Source: Pontibacter aquaedesilientis (GTDB taxonomy: Bacteria; Bacteroidota; Bacteroidia; Cytophagales; Hymenobacteraceae). From it: a DNA stretch of 64,000 nucleotides. The stretch spans positions 248,001 through 312,000 of the forward strand of contig NZ_JACXAJ010000003.1 of the NCBI RefSeq assembly GCF_014773225.1, given 5' to 3'. Under the pieces are notes generated by a model. It made no database searches. It saw nothing but the letters and a program-made list of their open reading frames with translations, and was not told the DNA's origin. Below are positions 26,183 to 35,434 of this stretch, piece by piece. How positions within the stretch are numbered: the first letter of the stretch is position 1; the number at the start of each line of letters is the position of its first letter. The position numbers and the translations under genes are program-made.

Positions 26183-28045
26183 ATGTTTCCAGAATACGAT
26201 ATTATAGTTGTTGGGGCAGGTCATGCAGGCTGTGAAGCAGCAGCAGCAGCGGCCAAAATGGGCTCCAAAGTACTATTAGCCACCATGAACATGAATACAA
26301 TCGCTCAGATGTCATGCAACCCAGCGATGGGAGGTGTGGCCAAAGGGCAGATTGTGCGAGAGGTGGATGCACTGGGGGGTATGAGCGGTATCATAACTGA
26401 CCAGACGATGATCCAGTTTCGCATGCTCAACAAATCTAAAGGCCCTGCTATGTGGAGCCCAAGAGCGCAAAGCGATCGCATGCGATTTGCTGAAGCTTGG
26501 CGCTTGACATTAGAGCAAACAGATAATGTTGACTTCTGGCAGGAGATGGTAACAGGTATAGAAGTAAAGGACGGAAAGGCTGTTGGTGTACGCACTAGCT
26601 TGGGGATAACTATACGTTCAAAGGCCGTTGTATTGACGAATGGTACGTTTTTGAATGGTATTATCCACATTGGCGAGAAACAAATGGGAGGAGGCCGATC
26701 AGCTGAAAAATCAGCAAAAGGTCTTACCGAACAACTTATTGAATTAGGGTTTGAGGCTGGTCGCATGAAGACCGGCACACCACCACGTGTTGATGGACGA
26801 AGCCTGGACTATTCCAAAATGGAAGAGCAGTTCGGAGATGAAAACCCATCGAAGTTTTCCTATACTGACACGACTCCGCTTGCACAACAACGCAGCTGTT
26901 ACATCACCTATACCAATTCTGAGGTACACGAAATCCTAAAGACTGGATTTGAGAAATCCCCCATGTTCCAGGGCCGTATCCAAGGATTGGGACCACGCTA
27001 TTGCCCGTCCATTGAAGACAAAATCAATCGCTTCGCTGACCGTGATCGTCACCAGATCTTTGTGGAACCAGAAGGATGGAGCACGGTAGAAGTATATGTA
27101 AATGGCTTTTCAAGTTCTTTGCCGGAGAACGTACAGCTAAAAGCACTGCGCAAGATAGTAGGCTTCGAAAATGCTAAGATGTTCCGACCGGGCTATGCGA
27201 TTGAGTATGATTTCTTCCCACCAACGCAGCTTAACCTGACACTGGAAACTAAACTGGTGCAGAACCTATACTTTGCGGGTCAGATAAATGGAACGACCGG
27301 TTATGAAGAAGCCGCTTGCCAGGGATTGATGGCCGGTATAAATGCACACAACAAGATAAACGACAAAGTACCGTTTGTACTCAAAAGATCGGAAGCTTAC
27401 ATAGGGGTTCTAATCGATGACCTGGTTAACAAAGGTACAGATGAACCATACCGAATGTTTACTTCACGGGCCGAACATCGCATCTTATTGCGACAGGATA
27501 ATGCTGACATACGACTTACTAAGTTAGGTTATGAGCTTGGTTTAGCAGATGAAAGTCGAAAAAAAGCTGTGGATAAGAAGATCGAAGAAACAGCTGAAAT
27601 CATCGCATACCTGAATAATAAGCCAGTTGAACCAGGAGATATCAACAGCATGCTGGAAAGCATGAACTCTGCGCCAATAGTCGAAAAGCAACGAGCTGGT
27701 CAGCTGATCAAGCGTCCGAATATTGAGATTAAACATATTTCAGCAGCTATACCTGCTGTAGCTGAATACCTAAGCAAATTCAAAGTTGACAGCGTAGAGC
27801 AAGCCGAGATTGCCGTGAAGTATGAAAGTTATATTGTAAAAGAGCATGCCATGGCTGACAAAATGAGTGAACTGGAGAACTATAACATAAAAGAAAGAAT
27901 AGACTACCGTAATATACCGGCATTATCGGCAGAGGCAAGAGAGAAACTATTACGTGTACAGCCTGAAACCATTGGGCAGGCTTCGCGCATAAGTGGTGTC
28001 TCACCAGCTGATATTTCGGTACTCATGGTATACCTGGGGAAATAA
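26183..28045 (+). CDS. mnmG: tRNA uridine-5-carboxymethylaminomethyl modification enzyme MnmG
   Basis: A 620-residue FAD enzyme (formerly GidA) which, with MnmE, modifies wobble uridine 34 of several tRNAs. The FAD-binding Rossmann motif VVGAGHAGCEAAAAAAKMG lies at residues 8-26, followed by SCNPAMGGVAKGQIVREVDALGG (visible in two halves), the GRSAEKSAKGL block and NGTTGYEEAACQGL. The length is normal. In many bacteria mnmG lies beside the origin; here a parS palindrome precedes it directly. The methyltransferase gene begins at the base after its stop. Confidence 0.97.
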   Translation: MFPEYDIIVVGAGHAGCEAAAAAAKMGSKVLLATMNMNTIAQMSCNPAMGGVAKGQIVREVDALGGMSGIITDQTMIQFRMLNKSKGPAMWSPRAQSDRMRFAEAWRLTLEQTDNVDFWQEMVTGIEVKDGKAVGVRTSLGITIRSKAVVLTNGTFLNGIIHIGEKQMGGGRSAEKSAKGLTEQLIELGFEAGRMKTGTPPRVDGRSLDYSKMEEQFGDENPSKFSYTDTTPLAQQRSCYITYTNSEVHEILKTGFEKSPMFQGRIQGLGPRYCPSIEDKINRFADRDRHQIFVEPEGWSTVEVYVNGFSSSLPENVQLKALRKIVGFENAKMFRPGYAIEYDFFPPTQLNLTLETKLVQNLYFAGQINGTTGYEEAACQGLMAGINAHNKINDKVPFVLKRSEAYIGVLIDDLVNKGTDEPYRMFTSRAEHRILLRQDNADIRLTKLGYELGLADESRKKAVDKKIEETAEIIAYLNNKPVEPGDINSMLESMNSAPIVEKQRAGQLIKRPNIEIKHISAAIPAVAEYLSKFKVDSVEQAEIAVKYESYIVKEHAMADKMSELENYNIKERIDYRNIPALSAEAREKLLRVQPETIGQASRISGVSPADISVLMVYLGK

Positions 28046-28933
28046 ATGAGCTACGAAAGACTGGAACATTGCCCGATCTGCGGCAAAGAAGATTTCAAAA
28101 ACTTCCTGGTAGTAACTGACAACGCTGTGTCGAAAGAAAGCTTTGTGATTGTGGAATGTGAGAACTGCTCATTCAAGTTCACCAACCCAAGGCCGGACCT
28201 TAACAGTATTGGCAAATACTACGAATCTGAGGAATACATTTCGCATAGCAACATCAAGACCGGGATTATCAACAGGGCCTATCACGTGGTAAGGTCTATA
28301 ACTACAAAGCAAAAAGTAGAACTTATCAACAGAAATTCGCCGGCCAAAGGAACCATATTGGACTATGGATGCGGTACCGGAGTATTTCTGGCAGCCTGTA
28401 AAAACGATGGGTGGGAGATAAGAGGTATAGAACCAAACGACAAGGCAAGAGAAGAGGCTACTAAGGAAACAGGAGAAATCGTAGCACAAAGTCTGCAGGA
28501 AATAGCTGGAGAGAAATTCGAGGTTATCACCCTCTGGCATGTGTTAGAGCATATCCATACTTTGAATGAGACGTTAGCCGAATTGATAGGCCAATTACAG
28601 GAAGACGGCACTTTAATCATTGCTGTTCCAAATGCTGATTCGCACGACGCTCAACTATACAAAGCAGATTGGGCAGCTTATGATGTACCGAGGCACTTGT
28701 ATCATTTCACGCAGGACACCATGAAAAGGCTACTCAAAAAGCACAAGATGAAACTGCAGGAGGTGCTTCCTATGAAATTTGATGCCTACTACGTAAGCAT
28801 GTTGAGCGAGAAGCAAAAGGAGGGGAAAGTAAAAATGATCAGCAGCGTGATGAACGGGTTTAAATCTAACAGCTATGCTGAGAAAAATGGAAACGATTAC
28901 TCGAGTCTGATTTTTGTTGCTAGAAAAAAATAA
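28046..28933 (+). CDS. Zinc-ribbon class I SAM-dependent methyltransferase
   Basis: 295 residues. The N-terminus has a four-cysteine zinc ribbon (CPICG and CENCS) and the line FKFTNPRPDLNSIGKYYESEEY, the usual lead-in of this family. The SAM-binding motif I is LDYGCGTGVFLAA at about 106-118, and TLWHVLEHIHTL follows, typical of Methyltransf_23. Related proteins act in sugar or cell-surface polysaccharide modification; the substrate here is unknown. It abuts mnmG without a gap and is followed by a terminator, so mnmG and this gene form a unit. Confidence 0.87.
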   Translation: MSYERLEHCPICGKEDFKNFLVVTDNAVSKESFVIVECENCSFKFTNPRPDLNSIGKYYESEEYISHSNIKTGIINRAYHVVRSITTKQKVELINRNSPAKGTILDYGCGTGVFLAACKNDGWEIRGIEPNDKAREEATKETGEIVAQSLQEIAGEKFEVITLWHVLEHIHTLNETLAELIGQLQEDGTLIIAVPNADSHDAQLYKADWAAYDVPRHLYHFTQDTMKRLLKKHKMKLQEVLPMKFDAYYVSMLSEKQKEGKVKMISSVMNGFKSNSYAEKNGNDYSSLIFVARKK

Positions 28934-28965
28934 CTTTAACCAAACAGTGTTAATAATTTAGAACA

Positions 28966-28996
28966 AGGCAAGCGAAAGTTTGCCTGTTTTTCTTTA
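28966..28996 (+). terminator. Terminator of the mnmG-methyltransferase unit
   Basis: AGGCAAGC-GAAA-GTTTGCCT stem (one G-U) with a GAAA tetraloop, then TGTTTTTCTTT. It lies just before the next ATG at 29010. Confidence 0.8.
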
Positions 28997-29009
28997 AAAG
29001 GAAGATTGC

Positions 29010-30620
29010 ATGAAAATTTTCAACATAGTTCTTGCTATAGCATCTCTGGTAGGCGCCACCTCATGCGCCAGCATTAACAACCCAGAGGGTGGACCGAAAG
29101 ACGAAAAGGCTCCCACATTAGAAAGCAGCAATCCCAAGCACAAAGAACTAAATGTTAAAACGCAAACCATAACATTAGACTTCGATGAAGAAGTACAGCA
29201 GAATAGCTTAGCGAAAGAACTGTTGATCACTCCTTATACTGATAACAAATACAAGATAAAAACCAGCAAGACGCGTTTGGAGCTAGTATTTGAGGAACCT
29301 TTTGAAGAGAACACCACCTATACCTTCAACTTTAGGAAAGGGATAGAAGACATCACAGAGAAAAACAAAGCGGAAGCACTGCGTCTAACTTTTAGCACAG
29401 GTAATTTTATAGATTCGAGCCGGGTAAGCGGAGTAGTTCTGGACTTGCTGAAACAACAACCCGAAAAAGAAGCAATCGTAGCATTATACCCAACATCCGA
29501 TACATTGAGTATCCGAAAGAGCAGACCATACTATCAAACACAAACGAACGAAGCTGGAGAATTTGTTTTTGAAAACATTAAGGAAGGAGAATATAGGATA
29601 TTTGCCTTAACAGATAAAAACAACAGTTCGACTTACGATAACGAAAACGAACGTATTGCCTATAAAAGCGAACCAATACAGATCACGTCTGTAGGACAAG
29701 AATTACTTTTAGAGACAGTTAAAATTGATACGAAGCGGCCAATACTCCAGCGTCGTGAAAAGTACCTGGACCGTTTTGTGAGCAATTATAACGAAGGTAT
29801 AGAAAGCTTTATCGCAAGGCCGATAAATTCTCCTAAAGATACCTTAGTCCACAAAATATCAGCCGATGGAAAAATAATAGAGCTATTTGGAGACGCCAAA
29901 TTTAAAGGAGGTATGGCACTTTTAACCGCAATGGACTCTGCGGCAAACAGAACAATAGATACTGTTCAAATAAATTTTGAAGGCAAGAGAGCACAGCGAA
30001 TACAGGGCGCAAAACTAAAGGACAACGGTGCCAGCAATAACAACACATACAGCGAAGGCCAGTCCATAACGATTGAGCTAGAAACGCCTGTTAGAATCAA
30101 CTTTAAGGAACCTATTGCTATACTTGCCGATTCGATCTTGGTGACCAAACTTACATATCCAAATCAGGTAAAATTAGATCGTACAGCCACAGAACTTAGT
30201 TTCGTAGTGCCCCGTTGGAAGGGAAGAAATAGACAGGCCACAGTCATACTCGACAGTGTGGGTATAGCTCCAGTACAAGGAGACAAATTAAAATTTACGC
30301 CTTTAACATTTACAGTTGCAGAGGCCAAAGGTGCCGGCAGCCTGAAAGGAAGTATTACAAGCACAAACCCATCTTACATTGTACAGTTACTAGACAACCA
30401 GTATAAAGTCAAAAGGCAAATCAGAAACGCCAAATCCTATGATTTCAAAAACATAGAACCCGGAACCTACTACATCAGAATAATAGTGGACGAAAATAAA
30501 AACGGTAAATGGGACGGTGGGGATCCCAATTTTAAAAGACCACCGGAGAAGGTATACCTCCACAAGAAGGCGCTCGAGATAAGGGCCAATTGGGAGGTAG
30601 AGGAGAACATTAAATTCTAA
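29010..30620 (+). CDS. Ig-like (Big_5) domain lipoprotein
   Basis: A 536-residue lipoprotein with signal ending GATSC (Cys19) followed by ASINNPEGGPKDEKAPTL, a lead-in common in Bacteroidota. Residues about 35-130 form a bacterial Ig-like domain (Big_5 type: LDFDEEVQQNS, TTYTFNFRKGI, LRLTFSTG). A carboxypeptidase-regulatory-like stretch (GEFVFENIKEGEYRIFAL) comes near 190. The end (GTYYIRIIVDENKNGKWDGGD) has a calcium-loop-like DxNxNGxWD motif. It is probably exposed on the outer membrane. It is AT-richer than the surroundings, like other genes near the candidate origin. Confidence 0.83.
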   Translation: MKIFNIVLAIASLVGATSCASINNPEGGPKDEKAPTLESSNPKHKELNVKTQTITLDFDEEVQQNSLAKELLITPYTDNKYKIKTSKTRLELVFEEPFEENTTYTFNFRKGIEDITEKNKAEALRLTFSTGNFIDSSRVSGVVLDLLKQQPEKEAIVALYPTSDTLSIRKSRPYYQTQTNEAGEFVFENIKEGEYRIFALTDKNNSSTYDNENERIAYKSEPIQITSVGQELLLETVKIDTKRPILQRREKYLDRFVSNYNEGIESFIARPINSPKDTLVHKISADGKIIELFGDAKFKGGMALLTAMDSAANRTIDTVQINFEGKRAQRIQGAKLKDNGASNNNTYSEGQSITIELETPVRINFKEPIAILADSILVTKLTYPNQVKLDRTATELSFVVPRWKGRNRQATVILDSVGIAPVQGDKLKFTPLTFTVAEAKGAGSLKGSITSTNPSYIVQLLDNQYKVKRQIRNAKSYDFKNIEPGTYYIRIIVDENKNGKWDGGDPNFKRPPEKVYLHKKALEIRANWEVEENIKF

Positions 30621-30621
30621 C

Positions 30622-30652
30622 AAAAAGGGAGCTAGTGGTAGCTCCCTTTTTT
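30622..30652 (+). terminator. Terminator of the Ig-like lipoprotein gene
   Basis: AAAAAGGGAGCTA/TAGCTCCCTTTTT stem (13 bp) with a 4-base loop and T-run, directly after the stop at 30620. Confidence 0.9.
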
Positions 30653-32021
30653 GTTGTTCCATGCCAAAAATGGAACTGCCAGACGTGGATAATTAACGTT
30701 TCAATATAGCCGCAATCAACTTAAGAAAAACATCTGGTGATATTATCAACAACCAGATAGGATGACAGCCTCAAAAATATCGGTTAAATAACACTCCATT
30801 CAAGATTCGCTGACTAGGTCTGAAGATTAAAAAAGCGAAGACCTAAATCAGGTGAATTAAAGCATTGTCTACAACAACCCCCTTAACAGAAGCATTAATC
30901 TGAATGAAACTGATAAGGTATAGTATGTGAAGAGACCAGAACAAATAACACATCAGTCTCATCAAAACGAGATGAATAATCAGTGATCAACAATCATAAT
31001 TCGTAAGTGAAAGGTCAGTCTTGGCAAACCGAGTCATGTTGCGCTTAAATTTGAAAAGAAAGAGCAGCATAGACTAAAGCAAAAGAGAGTAGAGAAGCTT
31101 AATAGCAGATACACTATGTACTTTATGACAAAGGCCTGTTAAAGCGAGAGTCCATGTCCATTCTAACGATCACTGAATACTCCTTCCATTGCCATTGAAT
31201 GATGAATGGCAGTACCATCTGAAACACTCCCCAGAAAGCAAAACCTCTATAACTTCTTTTAGTATCAGCTGCAAATAATAGCTGTGACCGCAAACACTAC
31301 TACCGGTATGGCATCGGCTACTAAATCAAGTGATGATTTGAGTTGACTCTGATAACACAATGGCAGGATTATACCTGTGGAACAATTCAATCAGCTGCAA
31401 ATAAAGCTGCAAAGAATAACAGCAAAGTTCCGTAATAGAGAGAGAAAATAGGGAATTGGTCCTGCAAAACGGCGATGAATCCATAAATCAAAATCGCTGT
31501 GAAGAAATCCACAAAAAACGTGGGTATAAATGTGGACAATTGTGGGTTAAATCTGATAACTAACATCAAGACTATAAAGCCAGTATCCAAAAGGTGCCGT
31601 GGAACACGCAAAAAGTGGAAACGAGTGTATAAACGAACCCGTTAAAAAGGCTTTTCCACGCTCAATATTCAATGTGAAAAAAGAAATGCACACAGAATGG
31701 GCAAAAGTGGATAAAGAAGATAAGTAATTGACAGCCAAAAAACAGGAATAAAATTAAATGTGGGAACACAAGTGCAAACTGAAGGTATAGAAATAAGAAA
31801 TGGGGACAAGTTCAGATGTTCCACACTTATCAACTTATAAACAGCCTTAATGATGAAAGAAGATTTATTTAAGAATTTATCTAATTAAAATTAATAAGGT
31901 CATGTAAGATGTGGAAAGCTGGATAAGTAAGCAAAAAAAACCCTTAAACAGAAAGCCGGAAAAAAGCTTTGAGATAAAAAGCTATATTTATAAGAAGAAA
32001 AAGAAACGCTAAAACTAAACT
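30653..32021. other. oriC: Candidate chromosomal replication origin (oriC) region
   Basis: A 1.37-kb AT-rich stretch without a credible gene. Twelve DnaA-box-like words with a GTGGA/GTGGG-type core lie within 31376-31918. The closest to TTATCCACA are TGTGGACAA (31531), AGTGGATAA (31706) and AGTGTATAA (31624), one mismatch each; the TGTGGAACA form occurs at 31376, 31598 (as CGTGGAACA) and, reversed, at 31817. Another one-mismatch box, CGTGGATAA, is at 30684-30692. Nine of the twelve clustered sites point the same way. A very AT-rich tract (31850-31905) next to them could be the unwinding element. No box is a perfect consensus match, dnaA is not nearby, and flanking genes do not diverge, so this is inference. 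Minus-strand open frames here are hydrophobic by composition only. Confidence 0.62.
31264..31404. repeat. 15-bp direct repeat in the candidate origin
   Basis: ATCAGCTGCAAATAA occurs at 31264-31278 and again at 31390-31404, 126 bases apart. Each copy holds the palindrome CAGCTG, and AGCTG follows shortly after both. This could be an origin-binding or regulatory element; nothing known was matched. Confidence 0.6.
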
Positions 32022-34100
32022 ATGAGATTACTTCTAAAGCTGGTGCCTCCGTTCGAGGATCCGGTTCTGATATTCACGCTGGTGCTACTGATCATTTTGG
32101 TGGCTCCCATTATAATGAATAGATTGAAAGTACCGGGCATTATAGGAATGATTGTAGCCGGTGTGATAGTAGGACCAAACGGGTTCAACTTATTGCAACG
32201 GGATTCCAGCATCATTCTGTTCGGAACGGTAGGTATACTATACATCATGTTCTTGGCGGGGTTGGAAATGGATATGGTTGGATTCAAGAAGACCAAAATG
32301 AGAAGCATCGTGTATGGGGCTCTCACCTTTCTGATTCCGGTAATTACAGGAACGCTGCTGTTCTTTTATGGCTACGACTATCAGATAAACTCAGCTGTGC
32401 TCCTCTCCTGTATGTTTGCCTCCCATACCTTGCTGGCCTATCCAATTGTAAGCAAGATGGGCCTTACAAAGAATGAGGCAGTCACTGTGACGATAGGCGG
32501 CACCATAATCACGGATACAGCCGTACTGTTGGTGCTGGCTGTGGTGGCAGGAGTAGCGCAGGGGAACATAGGAGTAGGCTACTGGATAAAGTTGATGGTG
32601 TCGCTGTCTATTTTTGTGGGCATCGTGCTATTTGTATTTCCCATTATAGCCAAGTGGTTCTTCAAACAAATCGAAAGCGAAAAGGGGGCACAATTCATTT
32701 TTGTGCTGACGCTTGTATTTGCAGCTGCATTTCTGGCTGAGCTAGCCGGGGTAGAGGCGATATTGGGAGCTTTCCTGGCGGGCTTGGCATTAAATCAGCT
32801 TATACCGCATACATCAGCGCTGATGAACAGACTGGAGTTCGTGGGTAACAACATCTTCGTTCCCTTCTTTCTGATAAGCGTGGGGATGCTCGTGGACGTG
32901 ACCGTACTGTTTGAGGGGGTAGAGACCATCTTGATGGCGCTCGTGATCATCGTCCTGGCTTTAGTTACCAAGTGGCTGCCGGCATACATCACACAGAAGC
33001 TGTATAGGTACTCCGTTACCCAGCGAAACCTGATGTTTGGACTGAGTACAGCAAGGGCGGCAGCCACGCTGGCCGTGATACTAGTCGGGTATGAGCTAGG
33101 TATAATCGGTGAAACAGCCCTCAACCTGACAGTAGTGCTGATATTGGCCACATCGCTGGGGAGTTCCTTCATCACGCAAAAAGCAGCAAAGGTCCTGGCC
33201 ATTATCGAAAGCCGCAGAAAGCCGGATCTCAGCGAAAAGCCAGACCGAATTATGGTACCGATAGCCAATCCGAAGACACTGGAAAATCTGGTTGATCTGG
33301 CTATTATGCTGAAGAACCCCCAATATGATGAACCGATATATCCGCTGGCGGTGGTAATAGACAACGAACATGCCGATGAGGAGATCTATAAGAAGAACAA
33401 AATGCTACAGGAGGCCATTAAGCATGCATCGGCTACAGACCATGATGTGCAACTGGTATCCAAAATAGACATAAACGTGGCCAGCGGTATACTGCGAGCT
33501 ATCAAAGAATTGATGATAACGGAAGTGGTGCTAGGATGGAACGCCAAAATAACCACCAGGGACAGGATTTTCGGAACCGTATTGGACAACCTGCTGAAGA
33601 ACACTGAGCAGATGATTCTGGTGTGTAAAATCGTGCAACCACTGAACACAACGAACAGGATCGTGGTAATGGTGCCAGCCAACGCAGAACTGGAAAGAGG
33701 GTTTCTGCGCTGGATACGCTCCGTGAAATTGCTATCTCTGCAGCTGGGAGCCAAAGTAGTGTTTATGGCAGGCAGAAGAACGCTCAACAGGCTTAAGACA
33801 GAGGTGAAGGCCAATAAGCCAGCCATTGAGGCCGAGTACCTGCCACGTCCGACCATGGGTGAATTTGAGCAAAACAAAACAGGTATAGGCAAAGACGATA
33901 TGGTGATCGTGATCTCAGCCCGCAAGGGAACCGTATCCTACATCAGCGAACTGGACTCTGTGCCGCGGGTGCTGTCGAGAAGATACAAGGATAACAGCTT
34001 CATCATCATATACCCGGAGCAGTACCCGGTACTCTACGAAGACAACCAATTTAAATTGACAAGCTTAACGGATGACACAAGGGCGAGGAACGAAATTTAA
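32022..34100 (+). CDS. CPA2 cation:proton antiporter with cytoplasmic USP-like tail
   Basis: A 692-residue inner-membrane transporter. About 12 helices (residues 15-390) carry the CPA2 pattern: VPGIIGMIVAGVIVGPNG near the N-terminus, LFLAGLEMDM-type segment FLAGLEMDM, AELAGVEAILGAFLAGLAL and FGLSTARAAATLAVILV. The tail (about 405-690) has two soluble segments resembling universal-stress-protein folds (DRIMVPIANPKTLENLVDLA, RIVVMVPANAELERGFLRW). It probably exchanges Na+ or K+ for protons; the ion cannot be assigned. It is the first gene right of the candidate origin, and its end overlaps the next gene by 29 bases. Confidence 0.9.
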   Translation: MRLLLKLVPPFEDPVLIFTLVLLIILVAPIIMNRLKVPGIIGMIVAGVIVGPNGFNLLQRDSSIILFGTVGILYIMFLAGLEMDMVGFKKTKMRSIVYGALTFLIPVITGTLLFFYGYDYQINSAVLLSCMFASHTLLAYPIVSKMGLTKNEAVTVTIGGTIITDTAVLLVLAVVAGVAQGNIGVGYWIKLMVSLSIFVGIVLFVFPIIAKWFFKQIESEKGAQFIFVLTLVFAAAFLAELAGVEAILGAFLAGLALNQLIPHTSALMNRLEFVGNNIFVPFFLISVGMLVDVTVLFEGVETILMALVIIVLALVTKWLPAYITQKLYRYSVTQRNLMFGLSTARAAATLAVILVGYELGIIGETALNLTVVLILATSLGSSFITQKAAKVLAIIESRRKPDLSEKPDRIMVPIANPKTLENLVDLAIMLKNPQYDEPIYPLAVVIDNEHADEEIYKKNKMLQEAIKHASATDHDVQLVSKIDINVASGILRAIKELMITEVVLGWNAKITTRDRIFGTVLDNLLKNTEQMILVCKIVQPLNTTNRIVVMVPANAELERGFLRWIRSVKLLSLQLGAKVVFMAGRRTLNRLKTEVKANKPAIEAEYLPRPTMGEFEQNKTGIGKDDMVIVISARKGTVSYISELDSVPRVLSRRYKDNSFIIIYPEQYPVLYEDNQFKLTSLTDDTRARNEI

Positions 34101-34578
34101 CTATGATCTGAATTTCAAAGAAACCGATTTCAGAAAGAATCCGGAGTTATACCGTGTCGGAAAGGGAGAGCAGGGTGTTTTGTTGGTAGAGCCCTATAAG
34201 TCGGAGATACTGCCGCACTGGCGCTTTAAGACGCCTGAGATCGCACGGGAGTCATCGGAGCATATCTACGGCTTGTTTTTGGACTACGTGCAGCAGAAGG
34301 ACTTTGTGGGGGCCGACATGGCACGCAAGTTTTTGCAAATGGGCTATACCCGCTCACGCCGTTATGCCAACCATCGCACCGGGCAGAAGTATAAAGGGCC
34401 TGTGCCCGACGATAAAAAAGGGCAGAGCGGAGCACACGGACGCGAGCAATTACCCATAGACCCGGATCCGGTAAAGGCCGAATCGGCACGGATATTCAAA
34501 GTCAAGTGGGATGAGGCAAAAGAAAACCCGGAATACCAGCAACTGATGAAAGAATTCAGGGAGAGGTGTGAGTCCTGA
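34072..34578 (+). CDS. DUF4385 domain protein
   Basis: A 168-residue soluble protein matching the uncharacterised DUF4385 family: FNYDLNFKETDFRKNPELYRVGKGEQGVLLVEPYKSEILPHW (seen in consecutive blocks), FVGADMARKFLQMGYTRSRRYANH and a Lys/Asp-rich end. Function unknown. The ATG at 34072 lies inside the antiporter gene and the reading frames overlap by 29 bases, suggesting coupled translation. The family usually starts near this position, so the overlap is probably real. Confidence 0.85.
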   Translation: MTQGRGTKFNYDLNFKETDFRKNPELYRVGKGEQGVLLVEPYKSEILPHWRFKTPEIARESSEHIYGLFLDYVQQKDFVGADMARKFLQMGYTRSRRYANHRTGQKYKGPVPDDKKGQSGAHGREQLPIDPDPVKAESARIFKVKWDEAKENPEYQQLMKEFRERCES

Positions 34579-34634
34579 AAAATAAACAAGGAGCAGATAA
34601 TTCAACCTTTTAGTAACGAAATTAGTAAATCACA

Positions 34635-34642
34635 TATCTTTG
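34635..34642 (+). promoter_or_regulatory. Putative promoter of the acidic protein gene
   Basis: TATCTTTG matches TAnnTTTG, 27 bases before the ATG at 34670. Confidence 0.55.
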
Positions 34643-34669
34643 CAAACAAGATAAAAACTAGCAAACAAC

Positions 34670-35128
34670 ATGGTTAACAAAGAAATCAGGTTAGGCAAGG
34701 GGCTTGGTAAAATCAAGTTTGGCCTTACAATGGAAGAAGTAGAAGCACTACTGGGCGAGCCTGAGGAGATTGAAGAGTCTGATGAAGAAGATGAATTCGA
34801 ACACCAGGCCTGGAATTACTGGGAAGAGGGTTACTCGCTATACTTCGACAAAGAAGATGATTACAAACTAAGCTGCATTGAAACGGCCAACCGCGACGTG
34901 AAGCTGTGGGAGGAGCGCATTTTTGAGATGAGCCGCGACCAGGTGAAGCAGCTTTTTGCTGACCATGGGTACGAGGATCTGGAAGAGGAGGAAATGGAAA
35001 CGGGCGAAACACGCATTTCCTACGAGAAAGAAATGATTGACCTTTACTTCGACGAAGACCAGCTGATCGCCGTAAACTTCGGCGTTTTCATCAATGATGA
35101 TCTGGAAGTCGTTTGGCCAGAGAAATAG
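34670..35128 (+). CDS. Acidic hypothetical protein
   Basis: A 152-residue, very acidic cytosolic protein with no signal or membrane segment. It opens with KGLGKIKFGLTMEEVEALLGEPEEIEE, a pattern like the helix-turn of SmpA/BamE-type repeats (G-M-T-x-x-E-V-x-x-x-L-G-x-P), and a second similar unit (MSRDQVKQLFADHGY) follows near residue 85. This suggests two tandem copies of that small alpha/beta fold, without export. Function unknown. It has its own promoter candidate and a terminator. Confidence 0.75.
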   Translation: MVNKEIRLGKGLGKIKFGLTMEEVEALLGEPEEIEESDEEDEFEHQAWNYWEEGYSLYFDKEDDYKLSCIETANRDVKLWEERIFEMSRDQVKQLFADHGYEDLEEEEMETGETRISYEKEMIDLYFDEDQLIAVNFGVFINDDLEVVWPEK

Positions 35129-35149
35129 TAAAATAGTTTTCTACATGTG

Positions 35150-35184
35150 TCCCGGTTTCTGCAAAGGGGCCGGGATTTTTTTTT
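35150..35184 (+). terminator. Terminator of the acidic protein gene
   Basis: TCCCGG/CCGGGA stem with a 14-base loop followed by nine T. Confidence 0.78.
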
Positions 35185-35380
35185 GCAAAATCAGCCTGCA
35201 ACACAATAAACTAAACGGAGTTCCTGGAACCTCATGCAGGTATACCCATAGGATATCTAGCACTTAAGACAGCTGTTTTTTGCTGTGGATAAAACCAAGC
35301 AGTTGATGTCATAGAGTTAAATTAAAGCTGTTATGGGGAAGCCCTATGCACAGATTCGCTCACTATTTTGCAGCTTTAGA

Positions 35381-35420
35381 AACAGAAAAGGCCTGACTTA
35401 TGCCAGGCCTTTTCTGTTTT
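35381..35420. terminator. Terminator of the PiT-like transporter gene
   Basis: AACAGAAAAGGCCTG (35381-35395) pairs perfectly with 35404-35418; 8-base loop, T-rich on the right and A-rich on the left. It lies downstream of the minus-strand transporter stop at 35435. Confidence 0.85.
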
Positions 35421-35434
35421 ATAGCAGGTATAGC

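Larger units (their letters stand above)
35129..35434. other. Intergenic region with a perfect DnaA box
   Basis: It holds two terminators at its ends and, at 35284-35292, TGTGGATAA, the exact reverse complement of the DnaA box TTATCCACA. It is a single copy, 3.4 kb from the candidate origin. Two other perfect matches (48816 and 49774 areas) lie inside ABC-transporter coding sequence and encode Tyr-Pro-His, so chance is possible. Confidence 0.4.

Noticed and set aside
31387..31738. Two minus-strand open frames of 62-74 codons in the candidate origin, apparently membrane proteins
   Set aside because: They are hydrophobic because the strand is T-rich, lack coding-like codon use, and overlap the DnaA-box-like cluster.
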